Assembly (NCBI RefSeq): GCF_022601715.1
Contig: NZ_JAKVIM010000012.1
Location: 1-64,000, forward strand
Length of the DNA: 64,000 nucleotides
Source of the DNA: Acinetobacter zhairuonensis
GTDB lineage: Bacteria; Pseudomonadota; Gammaproteobacteria; Pseudomonadales; Moraxellaceae
Direction: 5' to 3'
Shown: positions 6,445 to 15,676 of the stretch, piece by piece
Numbering within the stretch: position 1 is the first letter of the stretch
How the letters are laid out: the number at the start of each line of letters is the position of its first letter
The notes under the pieces: model-generated
Databases searched by the model: none
The model's input: the letters and a program-made list of their open reading frames with translations, nothing else
Told to the model about the DNA's origin: nothing
Program-made: the position numbers and the translations under genes

Positions 6445-8859
6445 TTATGCTTTCTTTCCCCGGCGTAGATAACGATAGCCAGCCAATCCCAACAAACCCA
6501 TCAAGCTGAACCATCCCATAGAACCGCCTCCACCGCCAGAAGTCACCGTATTTTTAGCAGTATTGTTTAGATAGATTTTTGCGCGATTCGATGCCAGACC
6601 TTCTGCATCAAAGACTGTATATTCCATAACTTGATCGAATGGGCTGTAGTTGTTTTTCACCTGAACCACCAAATTACTGAAATAACAGGTATCGCGCATG
6701 GCACTACCAGGGCAAGGACCGTTCGGTACAGATGGATCAACCATCATCGCACTTGGCAAGCTGTCTAAACGAATAGCCAACTCCTGACCTGCTTCATTAT
6801 GGTAGAAATCGGCTTTATTCAAACCTGCAATACTTGCTTTCGAACCATCATCATCAAAGTCATTTTCAAGTGGATGTAAGCTAATGTTCTGATTGGTACC
6901 ATATTCCAAGCGATAAGTATCATCTTTGGCAATCGGTGCAATATTGGCAAAACTCGCACTTAATACACCTGTTGTGGTTTTGGTCGCATCCGTTTTGGAG
7001 GTAATGCTGTACGTACATAAAGCATTTTCACCAATCGTCGAAAGATTATCATCTAAGCGATAAAACATGATGCGCTTGAGTTCAGGTATCCATTCACATT
7101 TTAAGTTTGGATCTTGATCACCAATGAATTGAAAACTGCTGCCTTCCCCTGAGTAAACTCCTACGCCTAAAACTTGGGTACTGATATTATAGTTTTCAGC
7201 ATTCAGGGCTTGGACTTGTGATTGGTTGTTCATCCACTGCTCATCAGGCAACGCCAGTGCAAACGGATCAATATAAATCGCACGGTATTTGGCATATTTT
7301 TCGGTATTGCTCTTCAAATCCTTAAATGCCGTTAGCTCAGCTTGGTACTGGGTTAAATATTTAGCATCTGTTGATTGATCATTAATACGTGCCTCATACA
7401 AATCTATGGCTTGCTGATAACCATCCATCATTTTCGAATAAGATAAATTCTTTAAATTAATGATATCTGCCGCTGTCAAACGCATCAGTTCTACAGAGCC
7501 AATATCACAGGTATTTTTCATGCTCGGATTTAAAATGAGCGTAGCGTCTGTAATCCGACTAAATCCACGTTGATCGATATCACTACATCCAATCGCACCT
7601 ATATTGACCAAATCATTCGCAGTCTGATTATCCCGTGGATAGTACAGCGGCAAATATTCTGTACTTGCACTCGGTCCCGTATAGGCAGACAGCAACGTGC
7701 TCATCGAAATGTTGCTGACATCAATATTGGTATTGCTTCCAGAGGTATTACTTGCATAAGCAATTTTCGGCAAGTTACACTGCCCTGTCACCGCACCTAA
7801 CTGCAAGGCATTGTTCATTGCAACAATATCAAGTTTTGCATCCGCCACATTGCCATTATTTAAAGCATAGCGACAGGATTGTCCCGCATTGTATGCCAGT
7901 ACATTAAAGGAAATATTTTTACTGCCCAGTTGGTCATACAGTAAGGTGCTGGCAGCATTATTTTCTACAATGGTATTACTTAATAAAACCAACGTACTGT
8001 TTTCACTTAAGTTTGGTTGCGCAGTATTGGAGGAAATACTCTTAATAATTGCGCCCATAGTGGGATTTGCCTGATTTTTAGCAATGGTATTGGTTTGCAA
8101 TACAGTCGATGCCTCACCGCAAATCTCTAACATGCTTGCATTATTCGTGGCTCCATTGCCGACTATACTACTGTTCTGAATGGAAATTGTGGGCTTGGTA
8201 AACAACAAATTATTCTGACAGGTCATCGCCAAGACACTACCTTGTGCTGCTTGGTTGGCTTGTATCAAGCCATGATCAATATTCAATGAAATATCGCCAT
8301 CTAAATAAATGGCACCACCCTGAGCAGCATGTGAATTGACGATGGCGACATTATTTAAATTAATATCCGCCCCTGCATAGATTGCACCACCTAGGCCTGT
8401 ACTGCCCCCATTCGCCAAAATGATGTTCTTAAATGAAGTCCCGTATTTCGACAATGAACTATTAAAAATTCGGGTCTGATTTTCTCCACTGATGGTGGTT
8501 TTTAAGGCCGTCGTCGCTGGATAAGTATGAGTTAAGACATGCTTGGATGAATAATCCAGAGGCTCGGCACCATAAATTTCAAGTACAGATTGCGGCACCA
8601 GTTCACGTTTGAGTGTATAGGTTCCTTCTTTTAACTGAATCCGATCTTTTTGACCTAAACGTGTATCGCCTGCATTACAGCCACCATAAGCCTTATTATC
8701 TGCAGCCGTCCTTATAGCTTCGCGCAATGAACATTGATTTAAGTTTTCACCATCTTCATCATCAAAGGTGGTGACATAGATAAACGTATCTTCCGCTGCC
8801 ATCAGAGACATTGCTGACAGCACCATTAATGTAAGTAAACCTTTTTTATAATTTTTCAC
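6445..8859 (-). CDS. rbtA: Rhombotarget A-type secreted protein with CSLREA motif and GlyGly-CTERM tail
   Basis: This large exported protein (804 aa) starts with a signal peptide (KNYKKGLLTLMVLSAMSLMA, cleavage near AAE). The CSLREA motif follows about 40 residues in. A long Asn/Gly/Ala-rich stretch rich in short beta repeats (GGAIYAGADI, GGAIYLDGDI, NNVAIVNS) indicates a right-handed parallel beta-helix. The C-terminus has the GlyGly-CTERM plan: SGGGGGSMGW, a hydrophobic span, then a basic end (YLRRGKKA). Such tails are cut by rhombosortase, an intramembrane rhomboid-like protease, usually on type II secretion cargo. GTG at 8859 is preferred over TTG at 8865 because AAGGG sits about 8 bp upstream. 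It is 15 bp downstream of a paralogous gene. The rbtA name rests on recall of the Acinetobacter family. Confidence 0.82.
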   Translation of the reverse strand: MKNYKKGLLTLMVLSAMSLMAAEDTFIYVTTFDDEDGENLNQCSLREAIRTAADNKAYGGCNAGDTRLGQKDRIQLKEGTYTLKRELVPQSVLEIYGAEPLDYSSKHVLTHTYPATTALKTTISGENQTRIFNSSLSKYGTSFKNIILANGGSTGLGGAIYAGADINLNNVAIVNSHAAQGGAIYLDGDISLNIDHGLIQANQAAQGSVLAMTCQNNLLFTKPTISIQNSSIVGNGATNNASMLEICGEASTVLQTNTIAKNQANPTMGAIIKSISSNTAQPNLSENSTLVLLSNTIVENNAASTLLYDQLGSKNISFNVLAYNAGQSCRYALNNGNVADAKLDIVAMNNALQLGAVTGQCNLPKIAYASNTSGSNTNIDVSNISMSTLLSAYTGPSASTEYLPLYYPRDNQTANDLVNIGAIGCSDIDQRGFSRITDATLILNPSMKNTCDIGSVELMRLTAADIINLKNLSYSKMMDGYQQAIDLYEARINDQSTDAKYLTQYQAELTAFKDLKSNTEKYAKYRAIYIDPFALALPDEQWMNNQSQVQALNAENYNISTQVLGVGVYSGEGSSFQFIGDQDPNLKCEWIPELKRIMFYRLDDNLSTIGENALCTYSITSKTDATKTTTGVLSASFANIAPIAKDDTYRLEYGTNQNISLHPLENDFDDDGSKASIAGLNKADFYHNEAGQELAIRLDSLPSAMMVDPSVPNGPCPGSAMRDTCYFSNLVVQVKNNYSPFDQVMEYTVFDAEGLASNRAKIYLNNTAKNTVTSGGGGGSMGWFSLMGLLGLAGYRYLRRGKKA

Positions 8860-8874
8860 GGTCAATTCCCTTGC

Positions 8875-10695
8875 CTATTTCTTGTAACGACGTAATCCAA
8901 TCAGTCCCAATAAGCCCAATAAGCTTAATATTCCCGCACTCCCCCCCGAAGTCTCGACCTTGCTACTTTCCATCTGCCCAGCAGGCGCCTGAGTGACTTG
9001 GACTTTGATCTCTAAATAAGGATTCTGAGAATCGTTAAATCGCGTCGTGGTTGTGACCAGTCGAATTTTAAAAATATCGGCTCCATGCCAATTACCATTC
9101 GGTCTGTACTGTATATTGCCTTCTTCATCAATAGTGACGCTTCCCTTCGGCTGAGTCGTGGTTGGAATGACTTGTAAACAACCATCTTGCCAAGCCTCAC
9201 CTGTCGGATTTTTACCCAATAATGCTTCACATTGATCTTTAGGTAAAAGCTCACCATCACCCAATAATTCAGCCACCGACATTTTTGCAACTTCACCGTA
9301 ATTGATATCGTCACCGATCAAAGAAATTGTGGTTGGAAACACCAGTTCAATCGCACCACGGTCGCAGAGCACATTATTGGAATCACGAACTTGTCCACGC
9401 TGATCACTGGACTCACATTCCACCAAGGCAGTTTCTGATCCAGTCCATTGTTTGCCTCTATTCACAATCAACGAATCACTTAACTGCTGATAAGTCACCA
9501 GCAACCGTGGTTTAAAATAACCGAGAAAATCATGGCTACTTTGATTAAACGGACACACTAAACTTTGTCGATCTAAATTTGCACTGCTACATTTCCCCTC
9601 AAGTGTGCTCCCTGCAATCAACGCAGTTTGCGTCCAAATTTCATTTGGATACTCTGCCACCCCTTGCCCACAACCTGCTGAAACCAAATTGTTCTGTAAA
9701 ATACTCTGATCACCTGCTTCAAACTTACAATCCTGCTGTGTAGTAATTGGGTATGGATTACCAATCAAGATACTATTCGCAAGAAAAGCTTTACCCTGTG
9801 GTGCAACAAATTGAACACCTTGCGCATTGCCAATCATGGTCAAATTATTTAAGCCAATACCGTCGCGTAAATTCAGTAAATAGCCTTTATTCTGTAAAAA
9901 AGTACTGTTTTTAATATAATTTGCGACATTCAAAATCGAGCTTGGTAACTGCTCTGAATTAAATAATAAAGAAGCATAAATATTTGCAGAAGCTGAACTG
10001 GTGGTCTCATTATGACGAATGACACTATTTAAGATTTTATATGCAGGTCGCTGGGTATACAGTACAGCACCTTCGGCAGCATTATTTTTTTCAAATAGAC
10101 TATTTTGAATGACGACTAGACTGTCGCTGGTATTTTCGACCGTTGAATTACCCACATTATAAATTGCCCCACCTTGGGCTGCATAACCACCAGATAATCC
10201 CGCATAACTTAATTGTAGATATTCATTGTTATAAATTAATCCACCTTGTAGTGCGCATTGGGCTTGACTGCAACCTTGTAGACTGACCTCGTACAACACA
10301 ACACTGAGTAATTTTTCTTGTGAGCCATCATCAATTCTTAAGATATTATCTTTTGCTTGCATTTGCAGCACAGCATTATTTTTACCTAGAACTGGTGTTT
10401 CATTAAAATCGACATCATAGTTGGTTTTAATGGTTAATTCATTTTGAATATTTAAATGTGAATTCAGCTTATAGACTTTCTGCTTTTCCAACAAAATGAC
10501 AGGACTTGCATCTTCCCCACCACAACCGAAATACCCTTCTTTAGGCATATCTTGGTTAATATAACTGACCGCTTCTCGTAGTGAACACTCTTGATCATCT
10601 TTAACGACATCTTCAGTGGTAGTCACACTAATATTCGCACTATAGGCATGCCCAGCCAGACACAACATTCCCGCACCAATGCTCTGCTTGAGCAT
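8875..10695 (-). CDS. Second CSLREA/GlyGly-CTERM secreted protein, paralogue of the downstream gene
   Basis: The 606-aa product begins with a signal peptide (cleavage after SYS or AYS near residue 19), then DDQECSLREAVSYI, the CSLREA motif. A beta-helix-like middle follows, with GGLIYNN, GGAIYNVGNS and GAVLYTQRP repeats. The C-terminus carries ETSGGSAG, a hydrophobic span and the basic end GLRRYKK, a GlyGly-CTERM sorting tail. It shares plan and motifs with the downstream protein but is about 200 residues shorter, consistent with duplication. AAGGAG lies 7 bp upstream of the ATG. As first gene of the pair it carries the promoter region at 10696-10860. Ligand or enzymatic activity is unknown. 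Confidence 0.82.
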   Translation of the reverse strand: MLKQSIGAGMLCLAGHAYSANISVTTTEDVVKDDQECSLREAVSYINQDMPKEGYFGCGGEDASPVILLEKQKVYKLNSHLNIQNELTIKTNYDVDFNETPVLGKNNAVLQMQAKDNILRIDDGSQEKLLSVVLYEVSLQGCSQAQCALQGGLIYNNEYLQLSYAGLSGGYAAQGGAIYNVGNSTVENTSDSLVVIQNSLFEKNNAAEGAVLYTQRPAYKILNSVIRHNETTSSASANIYASLLFNSEQLPSSILNVANYIKNSTFLQNKGYLLNLRDGIGLNNLTMIGNAQGVQFVAPQGKAFLANSILIGNPYPITTQQDCKFEAGDQSILQNNLVSAGCGQGVAEYPNEIWTQTALIAGSTLEGKCSSANLDRQSLVCPFNQSSHDFLGYFKPRLLVTYQQLSDSLIVNRGKQWTGSETALVECESSDQRGQVRDSNNVLCDRGAIELVFPTTISLIGDDINYGEVAKMSVAELLGDGELLPKDQCEALLGKNPTGEAWQDGCLQVIPTTTQPKGSVTIDEEGNIQYRPNGNWHGADIFKIRLVTTTTRFNDSQNPYLEIKVQVTQAPAGQMESSKVETSGGSAGILSLLGLLGLIGLRRYKK

Positions 10696-11057
10696 ACGTC
10701 TCTCCTTAATTATTTTATTGATCTTGTTTTTCTAAATTGCTGCTTCCTCGCAATTTATCTACAGCCAATGACGATCCCTTTGCCGTACAGCCTAAAAGAT
10801 GAACGTAGAAATATAATTGACTAAATTGGCAAATTCTTTAGGCACAATTGCAACTTTTAAAAGACAGGCTCAATAATTTTGAGTCTGGATGATGAGTTCT
10901 ATGAGATGAGACGAATTGAAACTTCATGCTGATTTGCAGCATTTATGTTCTCCTTAACTTTACTTTCTATTATTTTTCTATGCTCGCAATTCCATGCGAT
11001 AAGCATTTAAGCTGTACTTTGTCACAGCAATGTTGATTACTCAAGCGCTTTTATCTG
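10696..11057. other. 362-bp gap between hda and the CSLREA operon
   Basis: The part next to 10695 must hold the promoter of the CSLREA operon; I could not pick out a convincing -35/-10 pair. A minus-strand terminator at 10860-10888 lies about 170 bp after the hda stop, so 10889-11057 is probably transcribed as a long hda 3' UTR. A DnaA-box-like nonamer with one mismatch (TTATCTACA) is at 10755-10763. No credible ORF is seen. Confidence 0.6.
10860..10888 (-). terminator. Terminator downstream of hda
   Basis: Read on the minus strand, CAGACTCAA pairs with TTGAGCCTG (one mismatch) across AATTA and is followed by TCTTTT. It is placed to end transcripts coming from hda. Confidence 0.6.
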
Positions 11058-11762
11058 TTATTGATATTCATCAATGAGTGCATAAATTTGTCTTAAAGTG
11101 GCATGACTTAATTTGGTTTTCTCGCCTTTGAGCAGCTGAATCAACTGCTCTAAGGTTTGTAATAGAATCGAAGCCTGATGCGGACCATGAGCTAGAAGAT
11201 AATCAATAATTTGCTGATCGATATGAATCCCACGACGTGCAAGTACTGAACTAACAAGAATCTGTCGATCTGCATATAAACTGCCATTAGGAACTTTCAC
11301 ACTCACCGCTTGGGTCAGTCTGGACTGTAAATCAGGTAGTTCTAATTTCAACTCAATCGGTGCAAATCGTGAAGAAAAAACCAGTTGTCCACCCACTTCA
11401 TTATTATAATTAATGAGGTGAAATACGGCTTTTTGCCAATGTGGCACGCCGCAAATCGCTTCAATATCATCGAGTGCCACCAAATCATAACGCTCGAGCG
11501 AGGTAATCGCTTCAGTCGGCGCATCTAGCAATTCTAATAAAGATACTTTAATCGCAGATTTACCCACATCCAGATAAGAATCGCAGATTGCAGAGAGTAA
11601 ATGACTTTTACCCGTACCAGCACCACCATAAACATAAAAGCGATTCATTAGACCGGCATGTAACTGACGAATAGCATCAATGACATGGCCCCATCCCGGA
11701 CCAGAGAAATCACTGATTCGGGCATCAAGTTGGGGTTCAATATCTAATTGCAGTTGACGCAT
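11058..11762 (-). CDS. hda: Hda, regulatory inactivator of DnaA
   Basis: Hda, bound to the DNA-loaded sliding clamp, stimulates hydrolysis of ATP on DnaA and so prevents re-initiation. The 234-aa protein shows the clamp-binding motif right at its N-terminus (QLQLDI, residues 3-8). It then has an AAA+ domain with Walker A GGAGTGKSHL near 46-55, Walker B LVALDDIEAI near 94-103 and a sensor region (FSSRFAP). There is no DNA-binding domain IV, which separates it from DnaA. It lies 24 bp downstream of the AI-2E/PerM-type gene, an arrangement also seen in Pseudomonas. Confidence 0.92.
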   Translation of the reverse strand: MRQLQLDIEPQLDARISDFSGPGWGHVIDAIRQLHAGLMNRFYVYGGAGTGKSHLLSAICDSYLDVGKSAIKVSLLELLDAPTEAITSLERYDLVALDDIEAICGVPHWQKAVFHLINYNNEVGGQLVFSSRFAPIELKLELPDLQSRLTQAVSVKVPNGSLYADRQILVSSVLARRGIHIDQQIIDYLLAHGPHQASILLQTLEQLIQLLKGEKTKLSHATLRQIYALIDEYQ

Positions 11763-11786
11763 AGTCGTGTTTAAGCCTTATACGCT

Positions 11787-12995
11787 TTATGGTTTATGTT
11801 CGATGTTACTTGAATTTTCAGCAACTTGCTGATCTTTTGCAGTGTGATCTTTAATTTCAATGTCTACTTCCAGTTGTGACGTTTCTATACTAATAGAATC
11901 TGCTTCCGCATTGGAAGTGAAGATTGTTTGCGTACCATACAACTGACTCTGCTCATACCACTCTCGTGCATGTTTAAGCAGCACCACAATCACTGCAGCT
12001 ACAGGCAAGGCAATCAGCATGCCTAAAAAACCAGCCAATTGCGCACCCGCCAGTACGGCAAACACCACTGCAACAGGAGATAATCCTATCTTATCCCCCA
12101 ATAAAAAGGGTTGCAGAATATAACCTTCAATAGCCTGTCCAATCATGAATACGACAATAACTAAAGCCAAATGCACCCAATCCAGTCCAAACTGGAATAA
12201 AGAAGCAATAACAGCGGCGATAATCCCGACAGCAAAACCCAAATACGGAATAATACTGGCCAAACCAGCTACCATTCCAATAATCAGTCCAACTTCAAGC
12301 CCGATTAACTGCAAGCCAACCGCATAGACAATACCAAGCAGCAGCATCACCAAAAATTGCCCTTTCACAAAGGCACCCAGCACACTATGGCATTCACCCA
12401 CAATCTTTAAAGTTGATTGTTCATAAGGACGTGGAATCAGTCGACGCATGCTGTCCAGCATGCGATCCCAGTCCAGCAGGAAGTAAAAAGCGATCACCGG
12501 AATTAAGACCACCGTACCGCCAATTTGAATAAAGCTCAAACCTGACTGGGCAATTTTAAGTGCCATCGCCTGAATGCTGTCGGCACTATAATTGGTTTGA
12601 ATATAGTCCATGACTGTCGTTGACAGTTGATGCGTATCTATTTCCATCTGAACCAAATTAAAGGTTCGTGACAACCACGGTAAAAAGGTATCATTTAACC
12701 AATGTATCCCTGCAGGAATACTGCTTTTGGCATACATTAACTGCTGCCAAATTAATGGCACCAAATATGAAATTGCTAGAGTGAGAATGACCCCAATCCC
12801 AATAAATACAATACTGATCGACAGCCATCTCGGCAAACCAATGTTATGAAATTTTTCTACCAAAGGATTAAATAAATAAGCGATTAAAAATGCTGCAATA
12901 AATGGCAATACCACAGGCTTTAATAAATATAAAACCCAAAGAATAAGCGCGATTCCCGCAAGGATAAAAATGCGACGCAAGGTTCGATCGACCAT
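11787..12995 (-). CDS. AI-2E/PerM family membrane transport protein
   Basis: The 402-aa protein has about eight membrane spans, beginning with two at residues 8-44 (IFILAGIALILWVLYLL, then VLPFIAAFLIAYLFNPLVE). It ends in a charged cytoplasmic tail rich in Glu, Asp and Lys. The spacing and the loop EGYILQPFLLGDKIGLSP are typical of the AI-2E exporter/PerM permease family. Members have been linked to autoinducer-2 or ion export; the substrate here cannot be told. GGCGGG is 6 bp upstream of the ATG. It forms a likely operon with hda and is divergent from purM over 134 bp. Confidence 0.85.
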   Translation of the reverse strand: MVDRTLRRIFILAGIALILWVLYLLKPVVLPFIAAFLIAYLFNPLVEKFHNIGLPRWLSISIVFIGIGVILTLAISYLVPLIWQQLMYAKSSIPAGIHWLNDTFLPWLSRTFNLVQMEIDTHQLSTTVMDYIQTNYSADSIQAMALKIAQSGLSFIQIGGTVVLIPVIAFYFLLDWDRMLDSMRRLIPRPYEQSTLKIVGECHSVLGAFVKGQFLVMLLLGIVYAVGLQLIGLEVGLIIGMVAGLASIIPYLGFAVGIIAAVIASLFQFGLDWVHLALVIVVFMIGQAIEGYILQPFLLGDKIGLSPVAVVFAVLAGAQLAGFLGMLIALPVAAVIVVLLKHAREWYEQSQLYGTQTIFTSNAEADSISIETSQLEVDIEIKDHTAKDQQVAENSSNIEHKP

Positions 12996-13129
12996 AGAAA
13001 CCCGCCTTTTTCGATTTAATCGTTATAAAAAGTAAAATATTTAAGTAAAGATAGCATTTTAGAGCATAAATAACATAAGAGTTTCGTATATTCGGGTTAT
13101 AATCCCCGCGCAAATGCGGAGACTTCACT

Positions 13130-14200
13130 ATGAGCAACTCAACTTCTACCCCAAACACTGGTTTAAGCTATAAAGATGCAGGTGTCGATATTGAAGCGGG
13201 CGACGCACTTGTCGATCGAATCAAATCTGTCGCTAAGCGTACAACTCGTCCTGAAGTGATGGGCGGATTAGGTGGCTTTGGCGCACTATGTAAAATTCCG
13301 AAAGGCTATGAAGAGCCTGTTCTCGTTTCTGGCACAGATGGTGTCGGCACAAAATTACGTTTAGCTTTGAACTTAAACCGTCATGACACTATTGGTCAAG
13401 ACTTGGTTGCAATGTGTGTAAACGACCTTTTAGTGTGTGGTGCAGAACCTTTATTCTTCCTTGACTACTATGCAACGGGTCACTTAAATGTTGATGTTGC
13501 TGCTGATGTTGTTACAGGTATTGGTAAAGGCTGTGAGCTTGCTGGTTGTGCATTGGTTGGTGGTGAAACTGCTGAAATGCCAGGCATGTATGAAGGCGAA
13601 GATTACGATCTTGCGGGTTTCTGCGTAGGTGTCGTTGAGCAAAGTAAAATCATTGATGGCTCTAAAGTTAAAGCGGGCGATGTCTTGATTGGTGTTGCAT
13701 CAAGCGGTGCGCATTCAAATGGTTATTCTTTACTTCGCAAAATCTTAGACGTTAAAAACGTCGATCTTACACAAATCGTAGATGGTCGCCCACTTGCTGA
13801 TACAGCAATGGAACCAACACGTATTTATGTGAAACCGATTCTTGAGCTTTGCAAACAGGTTGATGTACACGCTATGGCGCACATCACGGGTGGCGGTTTA
13901 CCTGGTAACTTACCTCGCGTACTCCCAAATGGTGCTCAAGCAATTATTAATGAATCTTCTTGGGAATGGCCAGAATTGTTCAAACTTCTTCAAAAAGAAG
14001 GTGGTGTTGAACAATTCGAGATGTACCGTACGTTTAACTGTGGCGTAGGTATGGTCATTGCTGTTGATCCAGCAGATGCAGATAAAACTATTGCACTTTT
14101 AACTGAACAAGGTGAAAAAGCATGGGCGATGGGTCACATCGTAGACAATGCAGAATCTGTTGAAGGTGCTGACGAGAAAATCCGCGTAATCTTTGCATAA
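13130..14200 (+). CDS. purM: Phosphoribosylformylglycinamidine cyclo-ligase (AIR synthetase)
   Basis: PurM closes the imidazole ring, converting FGAM and ATP to aminoimidazole ribonucleotide in purine synthesis. The 356-aa product starts with the family N-terminus [16 protein letters not shown]. It carries the Gly-rich ATP and dimer region ([13 protein letters not shown] near 66), the [19 protein letters not shown] motif near 95 and [14 protein letters not shown] near 250. GGAG is 8 bp before the ATG. The TAA of purM overlaps the ATG of purN by one base (TAATG at 14198-14202), so translation is coupled. Confidence 0.97.
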   Translation: MSNSTSTPNTGLSYKDAGVDIEAGDALVDRIKSVAKRTTRPEVMGGLGGFGALCKIPKGYEEPVLVSGTDGVGTKLRLALNLNRHDTIGQDLVAMCVNDLLVCGAEPLFFLDYYATGHLNVDVAADVVTGIGKGCELAGCALVGGETAEMPGMYEGEDYDLAGFCVGVVEQSKIIDGSKVKAGDVLIGVASSGAHSNGYSLLRKILDVKNVDLTQIVDGRPLADTAMEPTRIYVKPILELCKQVDVHAMAHITGGGLPGNLPRVLPNGAQAIINESSWEWPELFKLLQKEGGVEQFEMYRTFNCGVGMVIAVDPADADKTIALLTEQGEKAWAMGHIVDNAESVEGADEKIRVIFA

Positions 14201-14829
14201 TGAAAATCGCTGTCCTTGTTTCAGGAAGTGGCAGTAACTTACAAGCCCTGATAGACGCTCGTCTATCAGGTCAAATTGTAGGTGTTATTTGCAACAAACC
14301 TGAAGCGTATGCACTAGAACGTGCTCAACAAGCGGGCATTCAAACTGCTGTGATTGAACACAAACAATACCCAACCCGCGAATCATTTGATGATGCCATG
14401 CATCAACAGTTATTGGCATGGGATGTTGATTTGGTGGTATTGGCGGGTTTCATGCGTATTCTGAGTGCCAAATTTGTACGTGCTTGGGAAGGGAAAATGC
14501 TGAACATTCACCCTTCTCTACTGCCGCACTATAAAGGCATGCATACCCATCAACGGGTATTGAATACAGGTGATGTCTATCACGGCTGTACCATACATTA
14601 TGTTACCGCAGAGCTAGATGCAGGACATTCACTGGCGCAAGGTGTGTTAAAAGTTGGTTGTCATGACCATGTCGAGCAACTCGCGCAGCGCGTACATGAG
14701 CTTGAACACCTCATCTATCCTCAAGTGGTAGAATGGATCTGTACAGGCGCCATTCAATATCAGAATGCAAATACGGTTTTATATCGAAATCAACCATTAA
14801 ATGAACCGATCCAGTTTTGTAAACTCTAA
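14200..14829 (+). CDS. purN: Phosphoribosylglycinamide formyltransferase
   Basis: PurN transfers a formyl group from 10-formyl-tetrahydrofolate to GAR, the third step of purine synthesis. The 209-aa protein starts with the phosphate-binding loop VLVSGSGSNLQALID (residues 5-19). The active-site stretch NIHPSLLPHYKGMHTHQRVL follows near 107-126, with the catalytic Asn and His. DAGHSLAQG provides the conserved Asp near 144. It is translationally coupled to purM and ends before a strong terminator. Confidence 0.97.
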   Translation: MKIAVLVSGSGSNLQALIDARLSGQIVGVICNKPEAYALERAQQAGIQTAVIEHKQYPTRESFDDAMHQQLLAWDVDLVVLAGFMRILSAKFVRAWEGKMLNIHPSLLPHYKGMHTHQRVLNTGDVYHGCTIHYVTAELDAGHSLAQGVLKVGCHDHVEQLAQRVHELEHLIYPQVVEWICTGAIQYQNANTVLYRNQPLNEPIQFCKL

Positions 14830-14840
14830 ATACACCCCAT

Positions 14841-14868
14841 AAAAAATGCATCCTCGGATGCATTTTTT
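14841..14868. terminator. Bidirectional terminator between purN and the hydrolase gene
   Basis: Perfect 13-bp inverted repeat AAAAAATGCATCC / GGATGCATTTTTT with a 2-nt centre. It serves the convergent purN and the minus-strand hydrolase gene that ends at 14873. Confidence 0.9.
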
Positions 14869-14872
14869 AATA

Positions 14873-15676
14873 TTACTTTTGTTGTTGCTGAATCAGTTGT
14901 TTAATCAATTCTACTGTTGCTTCTGGACGTTCTAACGGAAACATGTGTCCTCCCTCAGCCACGCTAAATGGAATACCCACTTTTTTCTTGGCAACTTGCG
15001 GGAACTTATGTTTTAAAAACTCACTTTGATCCCCAACCACCAAATGCATTGGCACCTTCGGTTTAGACATGGGTAACCACCACCAAGATGGCGTATTACG
15101 GAAAATAGCAACCTCGGCAGCTTTTGGAATGGTCAAGGTTACACCACCACGCTCTGCATCTTCAGTCAAGGCATGATCCAAATAGGCTTGAAAACACTCA
15201 GGATCAAATTTTTGATATAAGCTTTTCGGTCTTAACATTTCACCTGCCTGCTCACGGGACTCCCAATGATCACGACGACGATTACTCAGACCTGCTGGGG
15301 TCATCCGATCCACCAGTTTCGGTTGAAGCAGCTTCGCAGTATGGAACAATAAAGAGGCTTTGCCCATGATCAGTGGCGGATCAAGCATGATAACTTGCTG
15401 AAATAATTCAGGACGCCTATAAGCGGTCATCATGGTCAAAACCGAACCCAAAGAATGTCCGAGTCCAATCACGGGACGCCCATGTGCCTGACGCACAATG
15501 CTGTCGATCAGCTGATCCACCAAGTGCGGCCAATGATTGGTCACAGGATAACGTTGGTCGGTTCCAATGAGTGGAACATACACAATATCGTAATCATCTC
15601 GAAGTAAATGAAAGAGCTTTTCATAGACTTTAGATGGCACACCATTGGCATGCGCAAAGTGGATCAGTGGTTTCAT
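14873..15676 (-). CDS. Alpha/beta hydrolase
   Basis: The 267-aa cytoplasmic protein has the alpha/beta-hydrolase plan. An oxyanion-hole start (HFAHANGVPSKVYEKL) is followed by a nucleophile elbow GLGHSLGSV near residues 91-99, with Ser as nucleophile. An Asp follows near VVGDQSEF, and the catalytic His lies in AEGGHMFPLERPE. The substrate is unknown. Its ATG overlaps the stop of the S49 peptidase gene (ATGA, 15673-15676), so the two are translated together. Confidence 0.85.
   Translation of the reverse strand: MKPLIHFAHANGVPSKVYEKLFHLLRDDYDIVYVPLIGTDQRYPVTNHWPHLVDQLIDSIVRQAHGRPVIGLGHSLGSVLTMMTAYRRPELFQQVIMLDPPLIMGKASLLFHTAKLLQPKLVDRMTPAGLSNRRRDHWESREQAGEMLRPKSLYQKFDPECFQAYLDHALTEDAERGGVTLTIPKAAEVAIFRNTPSWWWLPMSKPKVPMHLVVGDQSEFLKHKFPQVAKKKVGIPFSVAEGGHMFPLERPEATVELIKQLIQQQQK

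Noticed and set aside
10755..10763. DnaA-box-like TTATCTACA near hda
   Set aside because: A single nonamer with a mismatch; no second box nearby, so chance is likely.
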